Assembly (NCBI GenBank): GCA_036250195.1
Contig: JAVHZZ010000003.1
Span: 86,879,418-86,943,417, forward strand
From: Mixophyes australis
Taxonomy: Eukaryota; Chordata; Amphibia; Anura; Limnodynastidae
Direction of reading: 5' to 3'
DNA: 64,000 nucleotides
Below, in pieces: positions 12,063 through 23,748 of the stretch. Positions within the stretch are counted from its first letter, which is position 1. Each line of letters opens with the position of its first letter. The position numbers were made by a program, and so were the translations under genes. Under the pieces are notes generated by a model. The model did no database searches. It saw nothing but the letters and a program-made list of their open reading frames with translations, and was not told the origin of the DNA.

Positions 12063-12127
12063 AAACAAACCAATCATTTCAGCCACAGTAGTTTGGTAGG
12101 CCCTGTCGCTGAAATGATTGGTTTGTT
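12063..12127. repeat. 20-bp-arm stem-loop in hAT 3' region, first copy
   Basis: The arms AACAAACCAATCATTTCAGC and its complement are separated by about 24 bases. The same stem-loop recurs at 12236-12298 and at 38968-39032, each time shortly after the transposase reading frame. Confidence 0.9.
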
Positions 12128-12235
12128 AAAGTGTGCATGTCCTATTTCAACAACATAAGGGTGGGTGGGAGGGCCCAAGGACAATTCCATCTTGCACCTC
12201 TTTTTTTTTCTTTGCCAGCTCATTTTGTGGGGTTC

Positions 12236-12298
12236 CAAACAAAGCAATCATTTCAGCCACAGTTTTGTAGGCCCTGTCGCTGAAATGATTGGTTTGTT
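12236..12298. repeat. stem-loop, second copy
   Basis: Tandemly duplicated version of the preceding stem-loop. The right arm is unchanged and the left arm has one substitution (CAAAGCAATC). Confidence 0.85.
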
Positions 12299-12439
12299 AA
12301 AGTGCGCATGTCCTATTTCAACAACATCAGGGTGGGTGGGAGGGCCCAAGGACAATTCCATCTTGCAACTCTTTTTTGGGCATTATGTGCTCTTTGGGGC
12401 CTAGTTTTTCAAACTGCCATCCTGTCTGCCACTGCAGTG

Positions 12440-12620
12440 CCACTCCTATATAGTCATCCTATGGCAAAGCGGATAACTGCGGCCGTAACAGCTATGTTGG
12501 TGTTAGACGTGCCTCTGGTGTCCGCCTACTGTGCAGGGGAATTTAGACGGTTGATGGAGGTATTGTGTCCCCGGTATCAAATCCCGTCGAGATTCCCCTT
12601 CAATAGGCAGTCCAGAAATA
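12440..12620 (+). pseudogene. relocated transposase fragment in hAT 3' region
   Basis: Downstream of the C-terminal coding part this segment encodes ITAAVTAMLVLDVPLVS and LMEVLCPRYQIPSRF. In the 35-kb transposase these words lie in the middle of the protein, before the first catalytic Asp. Its position after the stop codon shows that coding sequence was copied or moved into the 3' region. Another such fragment (about 12765-12825) matches the part encoding MNLPCHHLKQEVVTRWNST. Confidence 0.8.
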
Positions 12621-12757
12621 TTAGTATCAGATATTAAAGTACGTTCACTGTTCCTGCAGTGCATAAATATTAGTATCAGATATTAAAGTACGTTCACTGT
12701 TCCTGCAGTGCATAAATATTAGTATCAGATATTAAACTACGTTCACTGTTCCTGCTA
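12615..12757 (+). repeat. 49-bp tandem repeat, 3 copies
   Basis: The unit contains AAATATTAGTATCAGATATT and GTTCACTGTTCCTGCAGTG. It starts immediately after the relocated transposase fragment and seems to have grown from its GGCAGTCCAGAAATATT edge. Confidence 0.88.
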
Positions 12758-12832
12758 CATCAAAAAAGCATGAACCTGCCCTGCCATCAACTAAAACAAG
12801 AGGTAGTGACGTGCTAGGAACTCCTTCACCCA

Positions 12833-15100
12833 CACGAAGGAGAACTGTCTCTGTAGGGTCTTTAATGAGGAATTGGGTATATTAATAGGGAGAGCCTCAG
12901 ATTTAGTGAGATTTAGTTTGTAGAAGGAAGCTGCCCTGAATTTTTTCAGAATAGATTTTAAGGCTGACAACGACCGTCTCTGGGCCGGTAACGAACAATA
13001 GAACATCATCTGTGAAAAGACATAATTTATGCGAGTATGAATGAAAAGAGATGCCAAGGAAATCAGGGGCTATTCGAATTGCTTGAGCAAGAGGTTCTAT
13101 GGCTAGGATAAACATTAGGGGAGAAAGGGGGCACCCCTGCCTAGTTCCATTGGTGACTGGGAAGGGAGGTGACAAGAAGCCATTATTGAAGGTTCTTGCA
13201 GAGAGCGCTTGATGTATGGTTAATATAGAGTGTAAAATTTTGCCCTGAATGCCAAACTTAACTAACACCTTTTTCATATATAACCAGTGGAGCCGGACGA
13301 AGGCCTACTCTGCATCAAAAGAAAGCAAGATAAGCTCTTCTCCAGTCTCAGACAGAAGGTCCACCACATCTTGGATTCGGCAGGTATTATCAGACGCCTG
13401 GCAACTTAATATGAAGCCTACCTGGTCCGGATGGATGAGTTGTGGTAGAAGGGAGTTCAGACGATCAGCAATTAATCTGGCGAAAAGTTTCAAATCAGTA
13501 TTGAATAATGCTATTGGTCTGTAGTTCTTACAATCTGTATGATTTTTGCCAGGTTTTGGTATTGTTATGATTTGTGCCTTTAACATCTCCCTAGGAAAGC
13601 TACCGCCCATCAAATCATTGATAAAAAAATTGGTAAGGAGTGGAGCTAATTTTCTCCTAAAAGTAGTATAGAACATAGTAATAAATCCATCAGGACAAGG
13701 GGTTTATTAGCGTCATCAACCTCTATCTGGGACCAGGGGAGATTGAGAAATTCCAGACAGCCTGTGTCTGAAAAGGAAAGAGACAGAGTTTGAAGAAACT
13801 CCGATATAGTGGATTCTGTAGGTTGCACAGTATCCGTATCATCCTGTAAACTATAAAGAGTGGCATAATATTAGGGAAGTAATTAGCTATAGCCACAGGA
13901 TTGTATATTTTGTTTCCGCTCTGGTCATGGAGGGCTTTTATCCAGTTTCTAGTTTGTTTGCCTATGAGTTTGCGGGCTAAAAGTTTCTATTGGCTCTAAT
14001 GCCAATGGATTTGCAATTTTGGCATAATTTGGTGAGAGACAATTTCATACAAGATGTAAGGAGAGCATTAAAATAGGTCCTTACATTGTTCAGCTCTTTT
14101 TTGAGATCCTTGCAGGGGCATGTCTGGTTTTGTAGTTCTATGGTGGTCAATCTGGATTCAAGAGTTTTTTTGGTGGGAAAGATATTGCTTTTTTAAACTG
14201 GAGCCTATTTCAATGGCTGTGCCACGGAGGACTACTTTCAAAGCACACCAATGAGTAGAGAGGGATGTGTACTCCAGGATGTCAGTCTGGGTGTATTGTA
14301 GTAAGGCATCTGATAGAGTGACCTTGGGTTCTAGAAAAGTAAAGATAGGTTGGCATGCACCATGGTCTCGGGGGGATCTTAGTAAGGTGCAAATTCCAAA
14401 ACCATTTTATCGTCGCATGATTTGACCAAGTGATGGGAAGAATTTTGATGGAACCCGTGTGCTGGAACATTCAGTTATCTGCTAAAACCATGTCTATCCT
14501 AGAATAGGTCTTATGGACATTGAGTGATAGGTGTATTCTCATGCTCCTGGAGACTGGACTCCCCATATATTATATAAATCGTATTCTGCCAGTATTTTAC
14601 GAAAAGCCGTGGAAGGACCTAGGGTAGGGTCAGTACCAACAGGGCGTGGGGGCCCGGGATTTATCTATCTTAGGGTCTAGTGTTAGGTTGAAGTCACCCA
14701 TTATGACCAGATGACCTTGGCAAGCTTTAACTATCGCTTAACAGAGCATTTTGAGAAAGGGGACTTGTAGGGAATTACGGGCATAGAGCGAGACTAGAGT
14801 TACTAATTTGTCTTCTACCAGGGTTATATATCTACCCAATTTATCCTCTATTTTGGTTTGCAGTGTAAAATTAGTATGGCCACTAAACAGGATGGCCACA
14901 GCACTTCTTTTAAAAGGACCATTAGTAAAATAACCTACGGGGTACATTAAATCTCTTAAAGAGGGCGAGGAAGGGAATGAAAAATGCATTTCCTGCAGTG
15001 CTACCTCATCTGTATTTCTCTTGTGAAATGTGAGAAGTGCCAATTGACGTTTATTGAGGTAGTTAAGTCTCTTAACATTCAACGAGTAAAACTGGACCAT
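12833..15100 (-). pseudogene. L1/Tx1 ORF2 remnant (endonuclease and reverse transcriptase)
   Basis: ORF2 of L1 elements nicks DNA and copies the element RNA into the site. The endonuclease start is readable at 15100-14738 (FYSLNVKRLNYLNKR, then LQEMHF). The reverse transcriptase shows IPKPGKNHTDCKNYRPIAL and LIHPDQVGFI (13676-13305), then NGTRQGCPLSPLMFILAIEP and the catalytic box as FTDDVLLF (13277-12903), where FADD is usual. A frameshift leads to a final piece ending SFVWVKEFL at about 12835. Several stops occur between 13.8 and 14.7 kb. It is inactive. Confidence 0.82.
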
Positions 15101-15653
15101 AGATCAAAGGTTCAGGAGGAGGGTGATTTGTAGTAGAGGTATACTGAACACGAACCATAGCACCTGAGTGATCAAGGGGAAGGGGAGATGTTTGGGAAGA
15201 CGGAAGCGGGGAGAAAAAAACTGAACTGATCTGAGGAACTGGTCAGATTATTTTCAACAGAGGAACGTGTGTGGCAAACTGGGTAATGTGGGGGTGGGAG
15301 GCAGGACTGGGTCCCATCCATGGCACCCATGCAAAGAACTAAGGGACAATGTAACAAGTGATGTAATATATATATATAATAGAAGTGAAAATAACAATGT
15401 TCATAACAGCTAAATATCTAGGAAATGGTGTAGTGGTCGTCCACCGGTCCGCGGAAGGGATCAACTCTCTGGGAACGGGCAGAGTGTATCTAAATAAACA
15501 GAAGAGTGACTATACACTTTCAGCCCTCTGTTGTTAAGGAAACTAAAAGAACAAAATCTAGGTTATATGGCAATATCGTAAACAGGATTGCATCATACAG
15601 TAGCATTGGTGTATATTATACTCAGCCAGTCAGAGACTGAAGCAACAGGGACA

Positions 15654-16658
15654 TCAGAAGGAGACATGAGCTTTAGTCCTTGGTAACTTGAGTCCACTCT
15701 GTTTGAAGAGGAGGCTTACGTTTAGCAGGACCAGCGGGCAGAGATAGCTGTCAATCCTGAAGGAGTTTGAGGCCTTCTTCATGAGATGAAATGATATAGG
15801 TGGAATCTTCGTATCGAACCAATAAGTTAACCGGAAAACCCCATCTATAGGATATGTAATTTGCACGTAGGGCTGTCGTGACCGGGTGTAGGGTCCACTG
15901 TTTGTTGATTCTGGTGAGAGAGGTGTCTTGGAATAGATGAAGATCTCCAAGCATAGACTTCTTCTCTGTGATTCACGCAGCTCTGAGCACGACTTCCTTA
16001 ATATGAAAGAAGTGAACTCGAAGAAGAGTGTCCCTTTGGGAATTCCCCGGTGCAGAGTGGGGGCGAGGGAGGTTGTCAATTTGGTCCATAAGTAGATCCT
16101 TATTGTCGACAGTAGGTAACAATTTCTGGAACAATGAATGAGCATAGGCCTGTAGGTCAGCATTTGAGACAGATTCCGGAATGCCTTTGATCTTTATGTT
16201 TCTGCAAAAGTGGTCCTCCAAATCAGCTACTTTATCTGTCAGAAAAGTGACCATATTCCGGAGCAATTCTTGATAAGAAAAAAAGGTTGTTATGGGAGTC
16301 AACCAACTCCTCCATCTTGGTTTCTAGATGGTCCGTACAGCCTCCAAAGTCGTCAATGTCTGTTCTCAGACCACCGAGTGTTGCTCTTAGTTCTGTAGTT
16401 CAATCAGATCGTAGGGCCTTCAGCAACTGATGAAGTGTGTGAGTTGTTAATGAAAGTCCCCTTCTGTTGTGAGGCTAAGATCTGCAAGTAGAGTTCTCCT
16501 AGGGGGGGGGGGGGGGGGGGGGGGGCGGTCGGGTCCTCTGTCCGGACCAGGGAGGTGTTGGCTTTTGAGGAGGAGTGTGAGCTTGTTGCAGGCTTGACAC
16601 GCAGTTGGAATCTGATCGGAGGAGCCAGAACCGCATGTTTTTTCTTTTTAGGAGGCAT
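15654..16658 (-). pseudogene. L1/Tx1 ORF1 remnant
   Basis: ORF1 proteins of L1 elements are RNA-binding chaperones. The N-terminus MPPKKKKHAVLAPP is intact at 16658, followed by a run of eight prolines encoded by the poly(G) tract of the plus strand. In other frames come DLEDHFCRNIKIKGIPESV and APGNSQRDTLLRVHFFHIKE (16302-15973), the RRM-like core, then TLHPVTTALRANYISYRWGF (15954-15751), the C-terminal domain. At least two frameshifts separate these pieces. The pattern matches ORF1 of Tx1-clade elements. Confidence 0.8.
16502..16525. repeat. poly(G) run, 24 G
   Basis: An uninterrupted run of 24 G lies inside the decayed ORF1. Its length is likely to be variable and hard to sequence, and it could form G-quadruplexes. 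Confidence 0.95.
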
Positions 16659-17340
16659 GACAATCTAGACAGATGAATTGGTCTGATAAGTTTTGAGAAT
16701 CGACTCCAACTGTTAAGCGCTTAGATGGGGAGCAACATGGGTCGGATACCCTGTATATTAACTCAAAAGACCTCCATTGGTTTGCGTTACACCAGTGAGG
16801 GTGTGGAGTACGTATCATTAAGCGTGTTGACAAGGGTTTTCAAGTCTCTAATTCTTGAGAATCAGACGATTCCATCACAGAGACGGACACCAGGTGGCAG
16901 CAGTGTTGTAGAAGAAATATTTCTGTGTTGCATTTAAGAAACAGCAGTGTGTTTTGAGGCAGCTGGTGTGATATTGTATAAAACAGTCTTCCAAATAGAC
17001 CATTGCACTGGAAAGGGTAAAATGGTCCTATGTGAAGTGAGGGAAGGCACAAATGGGAGGGCGATATTCTGAGCACAACGAGAAGTAGTTCGCAGAATAG
17101 AGACAGGCAAGCTTTATGAATTGGTAATAGGCAAGTTTTGTACTCACCAACTCCAAAGCTGATGCTGAGTGCAGCTTATATAGATGCCTCTCTTCTAGTC
17201 AGCAATGCAATCAGTATCTCCCCTCCTCCATCTGAATTAAGGGGACCTGCACTCTGTAGTTGTCTGCAAACTTGGGTCATGCAACTCCTGGTTGGTATAG
17301 GAGGCTTTTGGGCTGCAGGCTATCTGTAGAATATTTTTTT

Positions 17341-18231
17341 TTCCCAATAATTAAGTGGCGGGACCAGAAGAGGCCAATCGAGCCCGCGACTTCACACCCA
17401 GCCTAGGCCGCAATGATGAGGGACCGATCTGCAGTGGTAGGTCACAACAGAGACTCAATACAATTTGTGTTCCAGCGAGCTTCGAGAGAAAGATAGTGCG
17501 TCTGTGCATGAGCGATGCAGGTAGAGGACTCCCCGACTTCTGATCAGACGGCAGGGAGATGTTTGTGCACCGATGTGAAAAATACAGAGCCCTAGCAGCC
17601 AGTAGGCTTCACAGGCTGTGGAGGTCCGGTGTGGGTAGCCTAAGGATGTCCCAGTGCAGAACTCGTCAGTTTTTGTCTCCACTCATGGGTAGCTCCAGGC
17701 CTATGTCCAACTGTATATAAGGCTGCCAGAGACACAGTTCAAACTCCCAGAGATATAGGGAGAAGGTACTATACGATGGCCAGAGACTGGTGCCACGAAA
17801 AATGCAATAAGGCACCGATGGAAGCAAATTTATAAACTGTGAGGCGCAAGGATAAACTCCTTCCATCCAGTGTGGCTGTCAAGCCACATCACCAATAGTC
17901 ACTTCTTCTGACATCAACTTTTTGTAGCTATTATCTAATCTAGAGGGAAGTTCTTCTTGATTGTGGTGTTGGTGGCTGCAATTTTGAGGAAATGTGTATA
18001 TCAGAAGAGAAGGTACTTTATGTCCCAGAGGGAATGGTAAAGACAATTTCAGATCCTTATCAAGCTTTTAAGGTGTTACCCGAGGTAGCGTTGACCTTCA
18101 CTTATCCATGGTCCTTACTAAAATACATGATAAATAAACTGTAGATTGAAACTCTCCAAAAGTTTTTCTCAGATGATTTTTATGAAAAATTGGTTGCAGA
18201 ACCTTGACACTAGGCCTCATAGTAACCCTAA
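17341..18231. other. gene-free; possible LINE 5' UTR
   Basis: The first 500 bp are richer in GC and may belong to the LINE 5' UTR. The rest holds no recognised feature. Confidence 0.4.
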
Positions 18232-18406
18232 GGGCTAGATTTACTAAGCTGCGGGTTTGAAAAAGTGGGGATGTTGCCTATAGCAACCAATCAGATTCTA
18301 GCTGTCATTTTGTACAAGGTACTAAATAAATGAAAGCTAGAATCTGATTGGTTGCTATAGGCAACATCCCCACTTTTTCAAACCCGCAGCTTAGTAAATC
18401 TAGCCC
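18232..18406. mobile_element. palindromic MITE, TAA duplication
   Basis: An almost perfect palindrome of 175 bp. The arms begin GGGCTAGATTTACTAAGCTG and are separated by a short AT-rich centre. TAA flanks both sides (18229-18231 and 18407-18409), as expected for a PIF/Harbinger-type 3-bp duplication. A second, older copy is at 57995-60445. Confidence 0.9.
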
Positions 18407-18409
18407 TAA

Positions 18410-20950
18410 GTCTTTAAAAGGAGACATTGTGGTTTTACTTCAGCTCTGGCTGTATAGAAATATTCTTTATTTGTGTTTTATGTTGTTCTCCCACTGGTTT
18501 TTGACTATGCCTTCACCTCTCCATTCCCTTTTTATTCTATAGCATCACAAATCAAATCTAACATTCTGTACAAACTAGTTGTCAAATACAATAAGCCCCT
18601 TATCTAATTTATCAATTAGCCTTCAAACAACCCAATTATACGAACTACTCAAACTGTTCAATATTAATTGAAAAATAAGTTAACACTACTAATTTCATAT
18701 TACTGTTATATTGAAAACTTAAGTGAAACATCAAACAAACCCTTGAAACGCTACTTTGCCTAGTTGAAAACTTCTTGAAAGTATGTGGGTCCCTCTTTAT
18801 ACAGTAAACTTGACTATGTGAGGTTCATTCAATGAAAATAAATGAAAGCGCCACTGAATTCTCTTAGGAGCAGCATTAAAGACATGGGCTGTTTGCCTAC
18901 AACCACAGATTACATCTGGGACTTTCATGGATCTTGGATCTCTGGATCTCTGTGCAAAGCCTGTGAGGTCAATTGTGGCTGTGGAGCTTGCAATATACAC
19001 ATAGTAATATACTGTATATAGAACTATGTAGCTACAACCTGTCTGCTGAATGCCAGCTTCACTGCTGTCATAATGCACTGAAAATGTAAAAAAAGAAAGT
19101 CTACCTGCTCTTTTATGAGTAGATATTCTGAAACACATTGGCCATAAAGGTCAAAAAAACTTTGTGCCTCTTCAAACTTTTGATACAAGTTTTTGTTGTA
19201 ATACCAAACAAACTTAATTTAAATCAAAACCAATGACTCGACAAGATTACATTTGGCAAACCTAAACTCTCTTTGGAAATGTGCTTACTTCTACATTTGT
19301 ATTATATGTAATAAGAAAGTATGTTTTGACACTTACATTAAAAAAATAATGTACAATTTGGAATTTGAAAAATTATTTTTCAACTTCGATTTTTTTTTTC
19401 CTGGAATTTACAAATTGAAGGAATTCAGAGCCGGACAACAGTGGAATTAATTTATTTCAAATTATTTGATTTAATCATGACAGATACGTAATGAAATACT
19501 TTTTAAAATGTACAGTAAGATACTATTGTATGGAGTATGCCACAAGATTACTTCTTGTCATTACATCATCTTAAAACCTAAGTCTCTCTCTTATCTGCAA
19601 TATATATCTAAGACATCAGGTTCATTTAATTAACCTTTGAGTTTTACAAAATTTAATTAATTTGAATAGTGAATCAAACTCCTTTTGCACTTGCATTAAC
19701 CAGCACAAAAGCCCCCTACAGGTTAAAGTTTAAATGTAGATAACCAGATAATACAACTCCTGGCAACGTTTCTATAGTAAAAATGGAATTCGTCTTGCAC
19801 CTCATTTTAGAAACTCTGTCACCCTACACTTTTTTCTTTTTCCAATGCTCCCTGAGACACAGAAGGATATTAATTTTCCACTAAAATCATTCAGCAATTA
19901 TGCAGATAGCACCAGAAAAGCAACACAGAAACACAAAAAGAAACTGTGAGCTGAGAAAGAGACCCTAGATATTCATTAAAAACAGATGGTAACATAGTGA
20001 ACAGGCTCCGCTTTGATGTTTAGACTAAATCTGTGTTAATCTGCCACAATGTGAGAGACAAAAAAATGAACTGTGACACAACTGTATGTGTTAACTTATG
20101 CAATATATCTGCAAATGCATTGAAGTATTGTAACTAATTCCTGAATGACTTTTTTTTTTAGAACAATTTAAACAAAGGACTATCCTTTGACTTGCAGAAG
20201 ACTGTAGCTTTTATTCATTCTTCTGTGAAAAGCCCTGAAGGTAGCAAATAATTAACTCCAATAAAGTAATTGGAACATTGATACTGTAGTGGTTAGAGCT
20301 TGTACAATTTGGAATATATCCATATTCAATATATCCAAATTCAACATGTGTACTGAGATTTGGAGACGTAGTATTCTAAATAAATATAAAGAACAATGAA
20401 TGATCCTATGGTACAAATATGATACAGAGGACTAAACTTTAAATATAATAAACATGGTTATGTATGGCTGGGCTGTCTTAATATGTGGGTCATGGGTTTG
20501 TGGCACAAATCGCATTAGGAGGCCCCCATACCATTATTTGCAAAATAGGAAGTATAAAAAAAACAAAAAACTTGTACACAAGATACTGTGTAAGAGTTGC
20601 TTACATGTATATATTTTGGGGTAGGCAAAATCCAAGATCAGCAAAAATGATAGACAAGGGCCAAAACAGCAGCCGCTGCAAAGATATACTTGATATAGTT
20701 GGTCAATTCTGAGATATGGACAGATAGGTATATCTAAAATAAAGACACTAAGTTCAAATAAAAGTAATCCACTAAAAAATAAAACTGCTCAATAGGATTA
20801 ATCTATATAGTCACACCCTCTATATACAGTGCCAGCCCCATTGCTTGCTGTTTTTTCCCCCTGGAAAATTAGAACAAACTACAAAGGCACTCAATGGTAA
20901 AATTTTCCTAAAACATTCCACAGAGTGTGTGTGTATGTATAATATAGATA
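18410..20950. other. gene-free AT-rich stretch
   Basis: About 2.5 kb without a recognised transposon, structured repeat or coding region. It is one of the longest stretches in the window free of recognised repeats. Confidence 0.5.
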
Positions 20951-20952
20951 TG

Positions 20953-21204
20953 TGCGGCACGGTGGCTTAGTGGTTAGCACTTGTGCTTCAGGGTACTGGG
21001 GTCGTGGATTTGATTCCCGACCAGGGCTTTATCTTTGTGGAGTTTGTATGTTCTTCCTGTGTTTGTGCGGGTTTCCTCCCACACTCCAAAAGCATACTGG
21101 TAGGTTAATTGGCTGTTATCAAATTGACCCTAATCTGTGTATCTGACCGTGTGTGTTAGGGAATTTAGGCTGTAAGCTCCAATAGGGCAGGGATTGTTAT
21201 GTTT
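20953..21204 (+). mobile_element. tRNA-headed SINE
   Basis: The head GCGGCACGGTGGCTTAGTGG carries a Pol III A-box-like word (TGGCTTAGTGG, 20963-20973) and a B-box-like word (GGATTTGATTCC, 21006-21017). The body GGTTAATTGGCTG and the tail GGGAATTTAGGCTGTAAGC match the minus-strand copies at 35.5 and 44.5 kb. The L2-like last part is missing because a hAT landed at the end. Confidence 0.85.
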
Positions 21205-21212
21205 GTCTAGTC

Positions 21213-21842
21213 CAGGGGTCAGGGAAATTTTTTACCTTTTACCCCCAAATATATTTAGATACGCCGTTGTTACCCCCTTGATTTGAAAGGAAGGAAATCC
21301 TATATTATTAGTTATTGGAATTCAAAATTGTATTGAATCTATTCAAAATTTCTTTGAAAGCTTCAACTTCAAAACGTCAGGTTTTGGAGAAATGATGTTG
21401 CTTAATTTTTGATACGAGAGCATCAATATTGGGGCATTTTGATGTCAGAGCAATTTGGATACAGTCTTCAGCCTCCAATCGATTTCTCTGCTTTGTTTTT
21501 ATGTTCGTTAGAGTGAAAAATCCTTGTTCGCAAAGGTAGGTTGTTGCAAAAGGCAGCAACTTTTTGACTGTCTCCTCGTGTGCATTTTTGAATGCCTTTG
21601 CAGCTGTTGACATCCACAAATATGACAGATCTGCTTTGTTTTCAAATGCAATACGTGCTTCATTATTGCATCGAAGCTCAAGAAGTGCCTCTGCCAACCC
21701 ATGAGGCTCTTCTGGTACAACAGCAATTTCACATTTAAAGGGGTCTACAATCCAACAGACAGCATGTGAATCGGCAGCATTACCCCCAGGAATTTCATTT
21801 TTACCCCATTTGGGGTAATTTACCCCTGTTCTCTGACCACTG
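21213..21842 (-). mobile_element. hAT element (ZBED5-like group), duplication GTCTAGTC
   Basis: The ends CAGGGGTCAGGGAA and TTCTCTGACCACTG are inverted repeats. GTCTAGTC is repeated exactly at 21205-21212 and 21843-21850. At 630 bp it is a deletion derivative that keeps only the transposase C-terminus. Subterminal TACCCC words occur at both ends. Confidence 0.93.
21377..21697 (-). pseudogene. hAT transposase C-terminal fragment
   Basis: The frame contains LPFATTYLCEQGFFTLTNIK followed by TKQRNRLEAEDCIQIALTS. This is the hAT dimerisation region as found in the ZBED5/FAM200/SCAND3 group of domesticated hAT proteins, where the usual reading is LCEQGFSALTxIKTKYRNRL. The catalytic core is absent. 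Its position inside a 630-bp element with an intact target duplication shows that the deletion came before or during transposition, so this is a truncated passenger and not a host gene. Confidence 0.85.
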
Positions 21843-21850
21843 GTCTAGTC

Positions 21851-22618
21851 GCTATTCAATGAAAATTGTCCAATTCGAATAGTGTGGTTCCAACTCACAA
21901 AGCGATTAATAGAAAAAAGTAAGAGTAACAATTAATAAAATAATTATAGCCGATTACATACACAGATGCTCTGGATCCAGCATACAGTCATTCAATCCTG
22001 AAGTCTGTGGTCAAGAAGACTGTATGATAGTCCCAGAGCTCAGTTTATATACAGTTGGTGTTACATTGAAAACAGTAGAGATGATTTGGCATGTTTCCAT
22101 TGGTTCAGGATTCAGGTCAGTCTGGTATAATGCAGGACATAGGTCAGTTCAAACTATGCCCTCTTCCCACCGAAAACCTGGTTCAAACTGGTCTATTTGC
22201 ATTACACACACAATACCATTCTGATCATTAATTCCCTATCATCCATAACTCGCATACGCGAGGTGCAATCTCTTGGCCGATTGAAATGGATCTCTGAGGA
22301 TAAATAGGAGATTAGAATGATACCAAACATGATATGTTCCGTGTATCCTGAACCTTAGATCTCACTAAAGTGCATTTAACATTATTATACTTAACTATAA
22401 ACTCTAATAAATTTGGTTATAAACGACTGTGTATTGGAACTATTTTTAAGGGGAACTATTTACAAGTGAATGTGTAAGTGTACATGAGTGTAGAAGTGTT
22501 CACATGTGTTGTGGTTAAATACGCCCTTCCACGCTCTAGCGTGCTTTTCGCATATTTTCAGACAAAGACAACCAGATTGATGGATATTAATTGGAAACGA
22601 CTACATCCCATTATTTGA
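21851..22618. other. gene-free stretch
   Basis: No recognised feature. Confidence 0.5.
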
Positions 22619-22706
22619 CTTTGACAGGACTGATGTGAGTGACAAATATTCTCTGTATAGCGCTACGGAATTAGTGGTGCTATATACATAATAATGATGA
22701 TATATA
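22619..22706 (+). repeat. L2/SINE tail fragment
   Basis: The words GGACTGATGTGAGTGA, TATAGCGCTACGGAATTAG and GGTGCTATATACATAATAAT correspond to the SINE/L2 tail in plus orientation. Confidence 0.75.
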
Positions 22707-22779
22707 TTTATTTTTAGTACGCTGTTAATGTCTGCATAGACATATATTAACAAGAAGAGAGCATTTATATAATTTGCCA

Positions 22780-22903
22780 CAATATTTAGTATATACTCGA
22801 AAAGAGCAATTCGATTATAAGGAGGGAGACTATAGCCCTTAGGGTAGAGAGCCTGGAGCTTGCATATCCAGAGCATTTCCCTCTGGGCTTTTTTAGAAGT
22901 CAT
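22780..22903 (-). pseudogene. PLE C-terminal fragment
   Basis: The minus strand encodes KKAQREMLWICKLQALYPKG, the closing segment of the GIY-YIG domain of Penelope-like elements (compare LSQREMFWIFQLGTLTHSG in the copy at 25.5 kb). Nothing else of the element is recognisable here. Confidence 0.7.
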
Positions 22904-23748
22904 ATCTTAGTATTGTATTTAGACCTGTTTTTATAATTCATGAATGATATAAAGTTATTTTTCAAATGCTTACACATATAATAATGTCCACATCTACAGA
23001 AAGCAGTTAAAGAAGTCTGTTACTGCTCTTTTTTATATTCTTTAATGTTGTGTTTTTTTATTTTGTTTTTTAAGTTATGCATATTTTTTTTTAATCATAA
23101 CCTCGGAAGACAGTTCAGTGTTCATTAATAATGTGTTTCATCTGTTTCTTGTAACAATTACATTCCATAATAAATGAGAAATGCTATGGATGATTCTTCC
23201 CTTCTTTGTATTGCAATAAAGACTCCCTTTCCAATTGTTGTGTTCTTATGATTGCTTGTGATTGCTGTTTCAATAAGTTCTGGACAAGCTTTTTCTAAAA
23301 CGTTATATCTGTTATTTGATAACTCAGCTCAACTACAGTTCATCATCATCATCATCCATTTATGAGGCACCGCAGATTCTGCAGGGCAATAAGTCAGCAA
23401 TACACAAACAGAACATAATACATATAAATATTGGTGCAATAGAACTACAATTGTAGAAGGAGCATGTAGAACATAAAGAAATCTTTACAAGAGGACAAGG
23501 AGGTGAGGACATTAGCCAGGAGGTAGAGAGGGCCCTGCTCATGAGAGTTAACATTCTAGAGGGGTGACAAAAAAACAATGTGGGTAGTGAAAAACAAGTG
23601 GAATGGGTAGGTAGAGTTTGAGGAGGGAGTTGCCTTAGGATGGGAAAGCAAGAGAGACGAGTATGAGGTCAAAACACTAAGGAGCCTTTGTTCCTTTGAT
23701 TAAAAATCTTGAGATGAAGATGCTTTATCAGATAATATTGGGGTGTTT
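22904..23748. other. gene-free; L2-like tail at 23341-23560
   Basis: A run of ATC triplets followed by diverged L2/SINE tail words (CATTTATGAGGCACCGCAG, GGGCCCTGCTCATGAGAG) suggests an old minus-strand L2 end. Otherwise nothing is recognised. Confidence 0.5.

Larger units (their letters stand above)
10605..12825 (+). mobile_element. hAT element, internally deleted relative of the 35-kb copy
   Basis: The 5' terminus TTAAGATGAGCGGGCTCGG corresponds to TAGAGATGAGCGCACTCGG of the 35-kb element, with substitutions in the first bases. Leader, N-terminal coding part, C-terminal coding part and 3' hairpin are all recognisable, but about 2.3 kb of the coding region is missing. The 3' end is lost: homology runs to GAACTCC at about 12825, where a LINE begins. 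Positions 12050-12220 and 12230-12400 are a tandem duplication of the hairpin-bearing 3' region. Confidence 0.85.
12826..17340 (-). mobile_element. L1/Tx1-type LINE, 3' part missing
   Basis: On the minus strand, ORF1 (16658-15654) is followed by an endonuclease region (15100-14738) and a reverse transcriptase region (13828-12833), the LINE-1 order. The copy stops inside ORF2 after VWVKEFL, so the rest of ORF2, the 3' UTR and poly(A) are absent and there is no T-run at the left edge. The 5' limit is uncertain: a GC-richer region to about 17.9 kb could be its 5' UTR. Confidence 0.8.

Noticed and set aside
20963..21017. A-box and B-box words as a tRNA gene
   Set aside because: The body does not fold into a tRNA cloverleaf with an anticodon arm that I can confirm, and the same sequence recurs as the head of a SINE.
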